From Bog-159 sp049511415 (lineage in GTDB: Bacteria; Acidobacteriota; Terriglobia; Bryobacterales; Bryobacteraceae), in assembly GCA_049511415.1 (NCBI GenBank), contig JBEKYC010000001.1, forward strand, positions 1 through 64,000: DNA of 64,000 nucleotides, in the 5' to 3' direction. Position 1 is the stretch's first letter. Each line of letters opens with the position of its first letter. The notes below the pieces were generated by a model. It was not told the DNA's origin. It was given only the letters and a program-made list of their open reading frames with translations, and did not search any database. The position numbers and the translations under genes were made by a program. Below are positions 34,055 to 42,721 of the stretch, piece by piece.

Positions 34055-35407
34055 ATGGTGACCGATCCACGCGCCCGGCAACTGAATGCCGCCACCCTGC
34101 GCACCGGCGCCGACTACGTGCTCTATTGGTCGCAGATGAACCGGCGCGCGGATTCGAACCAGGCGCTGGATTTCGCGGTGGGACTGGCCAACGAATTAGC
34201 GCTGCCGGTGCTGGTCTATGAAGGCCTGACCTCCAGCTACCCCTACGCCAGCGACCGCCTCCACACCTTCATCCTCCAAGGCGTCCCCGAAACCGCGAGG
34301 CGCCTCAAAGCCCGAGGCATCGGCTATATCTTCTATCTGCGCCGCACCGCGTCCGATCCCAACGACGTGCTGTACAAGCTGGCCGCGCGCGCCGCTGCCG
34401 TGGTCACCGACGATTACCCGACCTTCATCGCCGCCCGCCACAATGCCCGCGTGGCCCCCAAGCTGGACGTGGCGTTCTACGCCGTGGACGCAAGCTGCAT
34501 CGTGCCCATGGCCTGCTTCGAAAAACGCGAATACGCCGCTTACACCATCCGCCCCAAGATTCACAAACTGCTGCCGCGCTATTTCTGGCCGCTGCCCCCG
34601 GTCGAAGCGCACAAGCGGTTCCGCCGCGCCACCGGCGAATTTCATACCCGCGTCACCCCGCGAAACATCCCCTCGCTGGTGGCCTCCTGTGCCATCGACC
34701 ACACCGTGCCTCCGTCGCCCATCGCCGGCGGACGCCTGGCCGCCGAACAGCGCCTCGCCGACTTCGTGAAGCATGGTCTCGCCCGTTACGCCGCCGAGCA
34801 CAACCAACCCTGTGCCGGCGCTACCTCCGGACTCAGCCCCTACCTCCACTTCGGCCAGATCTCCTCCCTCGAAGCCGCCCTGGCCACGCGCTCCAGCGAA
34901 GAATTCCTGGAGGAACTGATCGTGCGCCGCGAACTGGCCTTCAACTTCGCCCGCTTCGCGCCGCGCGCCGATTCGCTCAAAGTCCTTCCCGATTGGGCGC
35001 GCGAAACCATGCGCCGCCACGCCCGCGACCGGCGTCATCCGGTCTACACGCGCGAGCAGTTCGAGCGCGCCGAAACCCACGACGAGTTGTGGAACGCGAT
35101 GCAAATTGAACTGCTCGCCGCCGGCGTCATCCATGGTTACTACCGCATGTATTGGGGCAAGAAGATCATCGAGTGGTCCCGCACCTACGAGGATGCGCTC
35201 GCCACCATGATCTATCTGCACGACCGCTACGCGCTCGACGGCCGCGATCCGAATACCTACACGAACATCCTCTGGTGCTTTGGCCTGCACGATCGTCCCT
35301 GGCCCGCGCGGCCGGTATTCGGCACGCTCCGCTGGATGTCGCTCGAAGGTATGCGCCGCAAGACGGACACGGATGCCTACTTGGCCCGTTGGCGTCCCGC
35401 GCGGTAG
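34055..35407 (+). CDS. phr: Class II cyclobutane pyrimidine dimer photolyase
   Basis: Light-driven repair of UV-induced pyrimidine dimers with FAD. The 450-residue protein shows the class II C-terminal FAD-binding region: MYWGKKIIEWSRTYEDALAT, then DGRDPNTYTNILWCFGLHDR and FGTLRWMSLEGMRRK. The N-terminal antenna domain begins VLYWSQMNRRADSNQALDFA. Members of this class are scattered among bacteria and often carried by transfer. The 3' end overlaps the convergent permease gene by 31 nt. Start ATG 34055 lacks a clear Shine-Dalgarno sequence. Confidence 0.93.
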   Translation: MVTDPRARQLNAATLRTGADYVLYWSQMNRRADSNQALDFAVGLANELALPVLVYEGLTSSYPYASDRLHTFILQGVPETARRLKARGIGYIFYLRRTASDPNDVLYKLAARAAAVVTDDYPTFIAARHNARVAPKLDVAFYAVDASCIVPMACFEKREYAAYTIRPKIHKLLPRYFWPLPPVEAHKRFRRATGEFHTRVTPRNIPSLVASCAIDHTVPPSPIAGGRLAAEQRLADFVKHGLARYAAEHNQPCAGATSGLSPYLHFGQISSLEAALATRSSEEFLEELIVRRELAFNFARFAPRADSLKVLPDWARETMRRHARDRRHPVYTREQFERAETHDELWNAMQIELLAAGVIHGYYRMYWGKKIIEWSRTYEDALATMIYLHDRYALDGRDPNTYTNILWCFGLHDRPWPARPVFGTLRWMSLEGMRRKTDTDAYLARWRPAR

Positions 35408-36771
35408 AGCAGCACGCCCAAAGCATTTGCCACCACCACCACCGTGCAGATCTTGGCGGCATACTCGAAGCGGCCGGTCACATCGATGATCGGGTAGACC
35501 GCGATCGCCAGCGAAACAATGCTCGATAGCAAGCCCGCCAGTGCCGCCAGCTTGAGCCATGCGGGTATCCCTGCGCGCAGGGTCGCGCTGCCCAGCAGCG
35601 GCAGAGCGAACAGCCCGATATAGGCCAGCGCGTAGTGCGCGATGGACGCGTTGGCCAGCAATTGGCTGGCCTCCTGCTCGCGCACGCCCATCATGCTCAG
35701 CAGCACCAGCGCCATCACCAGCGCGGTCACAAACAGAATGGAATTAACCGGCGTGCCGCGCCGCGCGTCCAGCCGCGCGAACCACTGCGGCGTCAGATGG
35801 TCCCAGCCGGCGGTCATGGGCAGGCGCGTCAGGCCGGTGAAGATCAGGCTGGTGGCGGCGATGGCGCGCGCCAGCAACAGGAAGATGGCAAACGGCGCGA
35901 CCCGCGCGCCTATGCCGGTGGCGCCGAATGCGGCGCGCATGGCTTGCGGTATGGGACCGATCACGTTGATCGGCTGCCCGCCCACGAATGCCAGCACGGA
36001 ACTGGTGCCGAAGATAAACATCAGGCAGATCACCGGCGCGGACAAAACCACGGACTGCCCGATCGTGCGCGCGGGCCGGCGGCACTCGCCCGCCAGAATC
36101 GCGACGTATTCGAATCCGCTCAGTGCGCCCACCGTCATCTGGCCGAACACCGCCAGGCTGAACCAATCCAATCGCGGCATCGACCAGGGCACGGCTTCGT
36201 AGCGGGCTGCCGGACGCACCGGCGCCCAGAACGGCAGTGTCAGCAGGATCGCGTAGGCCAGCAGGATCAGGACGCTGCCGCTGTTGTGCAGCCATTTGCT
36301 GAAGTCCAGCCCGCGGATAGCCGCCCACGCGATAGCCGCCATTAAGCTGCCGGTGATCAGCAGCGTGGCGAGCTTGCTGGCCGGCAGCCAGGCCGCCGCC
36401 GGACCGATCATGTACGACAAATCCGTAGGCACCACGAAGATGATCGCGGCTGCCACCACCACCGCGTAGACCCATAGATTCCAGGCCGTCAGGAAGCCGG
36501 CCATCTCGCCGAAGCCTAGCTTGGCCCATTGATACAGACCGCCTTCGAGCGGCATCATGCGATTCAGCCAGATGACCACGGCTGCCAGCGGCACGTAAAA
36601 CAGCAGCATGGCGCCGATCCAGAACATCGCGTGGGCGCGGCCTAATTTGGCGGCGATCCCGACCCACGATGACCCCACCACGCACAACACCTGCGCCAGC
36701 ACCAGGTCGCTCAGCCCCAGCGGCTTTCGCAATGCGGCTTGTTGTTGTTGGACGCTGGCGGCCTCGCTCAC
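35377..36771 (-). CDS. APC superfamily permease
   Basis: A 464-residue inner-membrane protein with about 12 hydrophobic segments. APC-type features are GLSDLVLAQVLCVVGSSWVG at the first helix, MPLEGGLYQWAKLGFGEMAG and GALSGFEYVAILAGECRRPA (helix 6 plus the conserved GxE...P after it). Amino acids, amines or organic acids are usual substrates. The GTG start overlaps the DUF3037 stop (GTGA), making it the third gene of a HipA-like/DUF3037/permease operon. Its 3' end overlaps the photolyase gene. Confidence 0.88.
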   Translation of the reverse strand: MSEAASVQQQQAALRKPLGLSDLVLAQVLCVVGSSWVGIAAKLGRAHAMFWIGAMLLFYVPLAAVVIWLNRMMPLEGGLYQWAKLGFGEMAGFLTAWNLWVYAVVVAAAIIFVVPTDLSYMIGPAAAWLPASKLATLLITGSLMAAIAWAAIRGLDFSKWLHNSGSVLILLAYAILLTLPFWAPVRPAARYEAVPWSMPRLDWFSLAVFGQMTVGALSGFEYVAILAGECRRPARTIGQSVVLSAPVICLMFIFGTSSVLAFVGGQPINVIGPIPQAMRAAFGATGIGARVAPFAIFLLLARAIAATSLIFTGLTRLPMTAGWDHLTPQWFARLDARRGTPVNSILFVTALVMALVLLSMMGVREQEASQLLANASIAHYALAYIGLFALPLLGSATLRAGIPAWLKLAALAGLLSSIVSLAIAVYPIIDVTGRFEYAAKICTVVVVANALGVLLYRAGRQRAK

Positions 36772-37154
36772 AATAGGACCAGCCGGCGGAAAATTTCATC
36801 CAGCGTGTCCGCGGGCGACTCGCACATGCCGCTGTGGACGGGCGATATCTGGATCATGGTGCTGCGCGGCGCCACCAGCCACTGGAACCGCTCGCGGCGC
36901 GAGAGCTGCCCGATGGGCCCGGCTTCCGGATCGCCCGCGCAGACTTTGCGGAAGGCGTCCAGATGCCGTTGCACCAGGTCGATATCCAAGTCTGGCCACA
37001 ACAGGAGCAGTCGCACGTGATCCACGCGCACCCTGCAATCCAGGTACGCGCGCTCCGGGCAATGCAGCACCACGCCCGCGTTCAGGAACTCTTCCCGCTC
37101 CACCGAAGGGGCTACGCGCAGAACCGCGTAGTCATACGATTGCGTGCCGTGCAC
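36768..37154 (-). CDS. DUF3037 protein
   Basis: From a GTG at 37154, with GGAGG six nt upstream, the product has 128 residues. The start QSYDYAVLRVAPSVEREEFL and NAGVVLHCPERAYLDCRV are diagnostic of DUF3037, and the C-terminal SRRERFQWLVAPRSTMIQIS is conserved too. The open frame continues to 37280 but that would be overlap with the HipA-like gene. It overlaps that gene by 23 nt and the permease gene by 4 nt. DUF3037 proteins are typically encoded next to a HipA-like kinase domain protein; biochemical role unknown. Confidence 0.88.
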   Translation of the reverse strand: MHGTQSYDYAVLRVAPSVEREEFLNAGVVLHCPERAYLDCRVRVDHVRLLLLWPDLDIDLVQRHLDAFRKVCAGDPEAGPIGQLSRRERFQWLVAPRSTMIQISPVHSGMCESPADTLDEIFRRLVLL

Positions 37155-37914
37155 GGATAGCCTCCTCCACAAACAGCGGTGCGGCATCCAGCCGCCGGAC
37201 CAGGTAATCGACGTAGGCCGCGCGCTTATCGGCTGCCGTGGGCACGCCCGGCTCCGGCCGCAGCCAGTCGTCCGGGACATCCGCCAGCACGCCGCGAAAC
37301 AGATCCGCGTTCAGGCGCGCGCGCAACCCGCCATCCACGGCTTCGATGCGGTCGGCGCGCGGCAGCAGCACGTGGTCCCGAATGGCCGGAAATCGCGAAC
37401 GCGCGCTGGCTGCGGGATCTCTCCAATCGTGATGGAAGTAGAGCGCCGCGCCATGATCGATAAAGTACAGCGCCTTGTGCCAGCACAGCAGGTTCGGATT
37501 GCGCGCCGTGCGGTCCACGTTGGTAACGAACGCATCGAACCACACCGCCACGGAAGCCAGTTCCGGATCGGCCTTATCGCCCGCCGCCGGATCGAACATC
37601 ACCGATCCCGGCAGAAAGTCCATCCCCAGATTCAAGCCCGGGCTGGCCTGCAGCAGCGCGCGGATTTCGGCATCGGGTTCGTTGCGGCCGAGCGCCGGGT
37701 CCACCTCCACCAGCACCAACTCCGGGACCTTCAGTCCCAGGGCGCGGCCGATCTCGCCCGCGATGATCTCGGCCGCCAGCGCCAGCACGCCCTGTCCCGC
37801 GCCGGTGAACTTCAAAACGTACAGGCCGAGATTGTCCGCCTCCACCAGGGCGGGCAGCGATCCGCCCTCGCGCAGTGGCGTCACATAGCGCGTAGCTTGC
37901 ACGATTTGTAACAT
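37132..37914 (-). CDS. HipA-like kinase-fold protein (HipA_2 type)
   Basis: The 260-residue protein has LVEADNLGLYVLKFTGAGQG (ATP-lobe Lys), then VAVWFDAFVTNVDRTARNPN and FIDHGAALYFHHDW. Here NVDRTARNPN corresponds to the kinase catalytic loop with Asp and Asn, and IDHG to the metal-binding DxG region. The HipB antitoxin and the full HipA N-domain are absent, so this is the smaller stand-alone type that pairs with DUF3037. First gene of a three-gene operon. It is divergent from the epimerase gene with 63 bp between starts. Substrate unknown; toxicity is not implied by the sequence. Confidence 0.85.
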   Translation of the reverse strand: MLQIVQATRYVTPLREGGSLPALVEADNLGLYVLKFTGAGQGVLALAAEIIAGEIGRALGLKVPELVLVEVDPALGRNEPDAEIRALLQASPGLNLGMDFLPGSVMFDPAAGDKADPELASVAVWFDAFVTNVDRTARNPNLLCWHKALYFIDHGAALYFHHDWRDPAASARSRFPAIRDHVLLPRADRIEAVDGGLRARLNADLFRGVLADVPDDWLRPEPGVPTAADKRAAYVDYLVRRLDAAPLFVEEAIRARHAIV

Positions 37915-37977
37915 CGAATCTTAAAAGTGTAGCGCGCCGGGAGTAACCTTCCGATGTTTTTCAGGTAATCTAACCTT

Positions 37978-38877
37978 ATGACCATCGCGATCACCGGCGC
38001 ATCCGGCTTCATTGGCCGGCGCCTGATGAAGGCGCTCGCCGGCGGCAATCACAGCATCAAGGTGCTCAGCCGCCACGCCGGCACCAATCTGCCACCCGGC
38101 GTGCAATTGTTTGTCTGGGACGCGATGAAAGGCCCGCCGCCGGAGCTGAGCCTGGAAGGCGTGGACGCCGTGGTGCACCTGGCGGGCGAGCCCATCGCCC
38201 AGCGGTGGAGCGATGACGTGAAGCAGAAGATCCGCGACAGCCGCGCCACGGGTACGCGTCACCTGGTGCAGGCGCTTTCCACCATGAGCCGGCGGCCATC
38301 GGTGCTGGTCTGCGGGTCGGCCATCGGCTATTACGGCTCCCGCGGCGATGAGATTCTCACCGAGCAGTCCGCGCCCGGCAGCGGTTTCATGGCCGAGGTT
38401 TGCGTCGCGTGGGAACGCGAAGCGGACCTGGCCGAATCGCTGGGCATCCGCCTGGTGAAACTGCGCACCGGCATGGTGCTGGCGGCGCACGGCGGCGCGA
38501 TGGCCAAGATGCTGCCGCCCTTTAAGGCCGGCATGGGCGGCAAGCTGGGTCATGGCGATCAGTGGATGTCATGGGTCCACCTGGACGATCTGGTGGGCAT
38601 CATCCAACACGCCATCGAGAATCCGCTGCGTGGACCGGTCAACGGTACGGCGCCGAATCCCATGGTGAATGCCGATTTCACCAAGGCCCTGGGGCATGCG
38701 TTAAGCCGGCCGGCGGTGGTTCCGATGCCCGCGTTCACGCTGAAGTTCATGTTCGGCGAAATGGCCGAAGTGATGCTGGCGAGCCAGCGCGTATTGCCCA
38801 AGGCGGCGGAGGCGGCGGGATATAAGTTCCGCTACCCGGAGATCGGACCGGCTCTGGCTAACGTTGTAGCTGCATGA
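37978..38877 (+). CDS. TIGR01777-type NAD-dependent epimerase/SDR protein
   Basis: The 299-residue protein is an extended short-chain dehydrogenase. The Rossmann motif is ITGASGFIGRRLMKAL, with VVHLAGEPIAQRWSDDVKQK, ICGSAIGYYG (Tyr) and VRLRTGMVL-like KLRTGMVLAAHGG. The C-terminal PVNGTAPNPMVNADF is characteristic of the YfcH/SulA-like family. Reaction unknown. The stop overlaps the next start by 4 nt. TAATCT lies 6 nt before the ATG with no Shine-Dalgarno sequence. Confidence 0.9.
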   Translation: MTIAITGASGFIGRRLMKALAGGNHSIKVLSRHAGTNLPPGVQLFVWDAMKGPPPELSLEGVDAVVHLAGEPIAQRWSDDVKQKIRDSRATGTRHLVQALSTMSRRPSVLVCGSAIGYYGSRGDEILTEQSAPGSGFMAEVCVAWEREADLAESLGIRLVKLRTGMVLAAHGGAMAKMLPPFKAGMGGKLGHGDQWMSWVHLDDLVGIIQHAIENPLRGPVNGTAPNPMVNADFTKALGHALSRPAVVPMPAFTLKFMFGEMAEVMLASQRVLPKAAEAAGYKFRYPEIGPALANVVAA

Positions 38878-40082
38878 TCGCCCGGGTCCTTGCTATCACC
38901 GCGTGGACATCGTTCAGCCTCGCCGCCGTCTGCCAAGAGGCCGGCCTAAGCTCCCAGCAATGGGAAGAGGATATCGATTTCTTTGCCCGCGAGCTGCCGC
39001 AACGCCATGCCAATGCCTTTCACCATTTGACCAAGGAACAGTTCGCCGCCGCCGTCGCGGATCTGAAGCGCCGCCTGCCGCGGATGAACCACGACGAAAT
39101 CTATGTGGCTCTCGATAGCATCGCGAATGCCATCGGCGACGCGCACACCTACATCGAGTTCCCGCCGGACAGGGCCAACCTACCTGTGGATTTGCTGAAG
39201 TTCGGCGACGATTACCGGGTGGTGGCGGTGGCGCCCGGCCTGGAAGAAGCGCTGGGCACGCGGGTCGTAAGAATTGGGGACATGGATATTGCCAAAGTCC
39301 GCGAGCTTGCCCGCGCCATTACGCCCGCAACCGAGACAGCGGCGCTGGCCGACGCGCGTATCGCCGGATTTCTGACCATGGGCCTTACGTTACACGGGCT
39401 AGGTGTTTTGCCGGATCGCAATGCAGCCGCCTACACTTTCCGGGACGATCACGGCCGCGAGTTCGCCGTGCGCGTGGGCGCGCGGGATAGCCCCATCGAT
39501 TGGGTGAGTGTGGTGAAAGAGCCGCCCCTCTATCGACAGCATCGCGGCGAGGATTTTTGGTATGTGTATCTGCCCGGCTCGCACACGGAGTATTGCAACT
39601 TCCGCGCCTATCCGCGCCTTTATCAAAACGCTCCCGCCTTGCTGCAAGAGCTAAGCGAGAAAGACGCGGATAAGCTGGTTATCGATCTGCGGCAGAACGG
39701 TGGCGGAGATTTTAGGGTCGGGCTGAAGCAACTGATCGAGCGCATACAATCCCTCTCGAAAATCAACCAGAAAGGCCACCTCTTTGTTTTGATTGGAGTC
39801 AATACCTTTTCGGCGGCGATGTCGAATGCGGCCATGTTCCGCGAGCGGACCGCGGCGATCCTGGTTGGTGAACCGATTGGAGAGCGGCCTGATAGTTATC
39901 AGGAGGCCAGAGAGATGCGGCTGCCTAACTCTCACCTGCTAGTCCGCTATTCGACGCAATATTATAAGTTCGCCGAATCCGTGGATAACATCATCCGCCC
40001 GGACGAGGAAGTGGCGACCACCTGGGAGGACTACAAAGCGGGGCGCGATCCGGTGCTGGAGTGGGTTCTTAAATACAGGTAG
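38874..40082 (+). CDS. Secreted S41-like (tail-specific protease fold) protein
   Basis: The 402-residue protein has a signal peptide (ITAWTSFSLAAVCQ), an N-terminal helical domain (WEEDIDFFARELPQRHANAF) and an S41/C-terminal-processing-protease fold with VIDLRQNGGGDF and GVNTFSAAMSNAAMF. The Ser of TFSAAM fits the S41 nucleophile, but the usual Lys in the following G-x-x-T-x-G-K segment is not seen (VGEPIGERPDSYQ). It may use another base or be non-proteolytic. Coupled by ATGA overlap to the epimerase gene. Confidence 0.78.
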   Translation: MIARVLAITAWTSFSLAAVCQEAGLSSQQWEEDIDFFARELPQRHANAFHHLTKEQFAAAVADLKRRLPRMNHDEIYVALDSIANAIGDAHTYIEFPPDRANLPVDLLKFGDDYRVVAVAPGLEEALGTRVVRIGDMDIAKVRELARAITPATETAALADARIAGFLTMGLTLHGLGVLPDRNAAAYTFRDDHGREFAVRVGARDSPIDWVSVVKEPPLYRQHRGEDFWYVYLPGSHTEYCNFRAYPRLYQNAPALLQELSEKDADKLVIDLRQNGGGDFRVGLKQLIERIQSLSKINQKGHLFVLIGVNTFSAAMSNAAMFRERTAAILVGEPIGERPDSYQEAREMRLPNSHLLVRYSTQYYKFAESVDNIIRPDEEVATTWEDYKAGRDPVLEWVLKYR

Positions 40083-40102
40083 CGTGGGGTAGAATCGTAC
40101 CA

Positions 40103-42721
40103 ATGGATCGCACGGACCCCTCAGTTGCCGAGACAGTAGCCGTGGAGCGATCCGTTGCTCCGCCCGCGTCCTCCCAGTCTTCTCTGTCGCATGTTTCCTC
40201 TTCATCGGTGGTAGACGAGGGCCGCTTCGTCCCCGGAACTCTGATCGGCGGACGCTATCGCATCATCGGGTTGCTGGGCCGCGGCGGCATGGGCGAAGTC
40301 TATCGCGCCACCGACATGGCGTTGGGGCAATCCGTAGCCCTGAAGTTCCTGCCCGAGGAGGCCACCCACAACCCGCGCCTGCTGGAGCGCTTCCACGGCG
40401 AAGTGCGCATCGCGCGGCAGGTCTCGCATCCCAACGTCTGCCGCGTGTACGACATCGGCGAAGCCGACGGCATCCCCTTCATCTCCATGGAGTACGTGGA
40501 TGGCGAGGATCTGGCGTCGCTGCTGCTGCGCATCGGGCGGCTGCCCGCCGATAAGGCGCTCGAGACCGCGCGCAAACTGTGCGCGGGCCTGGCCGCGGCG
40601 CACGAACGCGGCATCATCCATCGCGACCTGAAGCCGCAAAACATCATGATGAACAAGCGCGGCGACGTGGTCATCATGGACTTCGGTCTGGCAGCCGTTG
40701 CAGAGCAGCTTTCCGGCGCGGAGGTCCGCAACGGCACACCGGCCTACATGGCTCCCGAGCAGCTACGCGGCGCCGAAGTGACCGCCAAGAGCGATGTCTA
40801 CGCGCTCGGCCTGGTGCTCTACGAATTGTTCACCGGCAAGCGGCCGTACGACGCGAAGACGATCCAGGACATGCTGCGCCAGCAGGAATCCGCGCAGTTG
40901 ACCAGCATGACCTCGATCGCCGCGGACATCGATCCCGGCGTCGAGAAGGCCATCCGGCGCTGCCTGGATCCCGATCCCGCGCGGCGTCCGGCGAATGTGC
41001 TTTCGATCGCGGCCGCGTTGCCGGGCGGCGATCCGCTGGCTGCGGCGCTGGCTGCGGGCGAAGTGCCGTCGCCTGAACTGGTGGCTTCGGCGGGCAAGCA
41101 GGAAGGGCTCGCGCCGCGCTATTCGGTACCTTGCCTGGTACTGGTGATCGTCTGCCTGTGCGTGGGCGTCGGGTTGCGTCAACGATATACCGCCGTGATG
41201 CACACGCCGCTGGACAATTCGCCGGAGGTGCTGGCCCATCAGGCGCGGGAGACCGCTGCCACATTCGGGTATGCCAGGAAACCGGCGGATTCCGCGCTGT
41301 GGATCGACAATCGTCCTGACTTGCTGGATCATCTCAACCAGCTTCCACAGCCGCATCCCTGGGATCGGTGGCTGGCCTCGGAAGCGCCGATTCAGGCGGA
41401 ATATCGCGAGAGCCTGGCGCCGCTGGTCGCCGATCCGTATGGCGAAATCGCCCGTGACAATCCGGCGCCAACCGCACCCGGCATGGCGCGCGTGGTGCTC
41501 GATGGCGAGGGACGGCTGCGTGAGTTCTTGGCGAATCCGTACACCGATGCCCCGGATCTCAACCCACCGGTGCCGCCGGAGGCTGTGTTCCGCGCTACCG
41601 GCTTAAACATGGGGGCGTTCACGGAAACTCCCTCCACCCTGATACCCTCGACGGCGTCGGACCAGGTCCGCGCTTGGAAGGGGCCGCACCCAGGCATCCC
41701 GGGCCTGAACCTCAGGGTGGAACTGGCGATGTGGAGGGGCCGCGTCACGCAGATGGGAACCCGCTTCGAGTGGCCCCACAGCGCCGCCGGCGGTCCGCAG
41801 CCGGGGGGCCTGGCTTCGAAGGTGCGCGACGTCGTTTTGCTGTGCCTGTCCGTGATGGGTTTGCTGGGCGTGGTGGCGCTGGCGCGGCGCAATTGGCGCC
41901 TGGGGCGCGTCGACCGTAAAGGCGCGCTCCGCATCGGTATCGCGCGGTGCGTGCTGGGCTTCGTCCTCTGGGCCGGCAAGGTACACCCGGTCCCGGACGA
42001 GTCGATGATCGCCTTCTTCTTCTCCAGTTGCGCGGCGTGGCTGATGTGGGGTGCCGTGCTGGCCCTGCTGTACGTGGCCCTGGAGCCGCTGGTGCGCGCA
42101 CGCTGGCCGCACTCCATCGTCACCTGGAGCCGTCTGCTCGCCGGACGCTGGCTGGATGCGCAAGTCGGCGCGCATGTGTTGATCGGAGCGGCGGTGGGCG
42201 CATTGGTCTGGGTGGGGGCCGAGTCTTTCAGTGATTCCCAAACTACGGCGCTGGGCACGCTGGGCGGCATCTGGTCCGCCACGGGCACCCGCCAGTGGTT
42301 AGCGGCGCACGCCAACAACGTGCAAGGCGGGCTGTTCTTCGGCCTGCTGGTCTTCTTTTCCATTTCCGGCTTGCGTCTGTTGGTGAAGAAGGACATCCCG
42401 GCCGCCGTCCTGGCGGCCATCCTGCTGATGCTGGCGAACGGAGGCGTATTCTCGTCCGCCGACTGGAAGGTCACCGCCATCATCTATATCGTGATCTACT
42501 CGGTGCTGCTTTTCGTGCTGTTGCGGTTGGGATTGGTGGCTACTATCGCAGCCACGTTCTTCATTGACGGCACCAACATGATCACGCTGGGCGCGGACTG
42601 GAAGACCTGGTATGCGCCGGCGGGCATCGCCTCATTCCTGCTGCTATTGGGCATCGCGGTATTCGCGTTCTGGCGATCGCTGGGCACGCGCGAGTTGTTC
42701 AGCTCCGAGGCGGTTTCTTGA
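40103..42721 (+). CDS. Membrane Ser/Thr protein kinase with large polytopic C-terminal domain
   Basis: Hanks-type kinase domain at residues 50-310: GLLGRGGMGEVYRA, Lys81 in ALKFL, catalytic HRDLKPQN (Asp175), DFG Asp193 and PAYMAPEQ. A Ser-rich N-terminal tail precedes it. After a first membrane segment near 345-365, a soluble extracytoplasmic part (about 370-570) is followed by some seven hydrophobic segments to residue 872. This sensor-like layout differs from kinases ending in PASTA or TPR repeats. The stop overlaps the TTG start of the dehydratase. TAGAAT lies 7 nt upstream of the ATG. Confidence 0.9.
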   Translation: MDRTDPSVAETVAVERSVAPPASSQSSLSHVSSSSVVDEGRFVPGTLIGGRYRIIGLLGRGGMGEVYRATDMALGQSVALKFLPEEATHNPRLLERFHGEVRIARQVSHPNVCRVYDIGEADGIPFISMEYVDGEDLASLLLRIGRLPADKALETARKLCAGLAAAHERGIIHRDLKPQNIMMNKRGDVVIMDFGLAAVAEQLSGAEVRNGTPAYMAPEQLRGAEVTAKSDVYALGLVLYELFTGKRPYDAKTIQDMLRQQESAQLTSMTSIAADIDPGVEKAIRRCLDPDPARRPANVLSIAAALPGGDPLAAALAAGEVPSPELVASAGKQEGLAPRYSVPCLVLVIVCLCVGVGLRQRYTAVMHTPLDNSPEVLAHQARETAATFGYARKPADSALWIDNRPDLLDHLNQLPQPHPWDRWLASEAPIQAEYRESLAPLVADPYGEIARDNPAPTAPGMARVVLDGEGRLREFLANPYTDAPDLNPPVPPEAVFRATGLNMGAFTETPSTLIPSTASDQVRAWKGPHPGIPGLNLRVELAMWRGRVTQMGTRFEWPHSAAGGPQPGGLASKVRDVVLLCLSVMGLLGVVALARRNWRLGRVDRKGALRIGIARCVLGFVLWAGKVHPVPDESMIAFFFSSCAAWLMWGAVLALLYVALEPLVRARWPHSIVTWSRLLAGRWLDAQVGAHVLIGAAVGALVWVGAESFSDSQTTALGTLGGIWSATGTRQWLAAHANNVQGGLFFGLLVFFSISGLRLLVKKDIPAAVLAAILLMLANGGVFSSADWKVTAIIYIVIYSVLLFVLLRLGLVATIAATFFIDGTNMITLGADWKTWYAPAGIASFLLLLGIAVFAFWRSLGTRELFSSEAVS

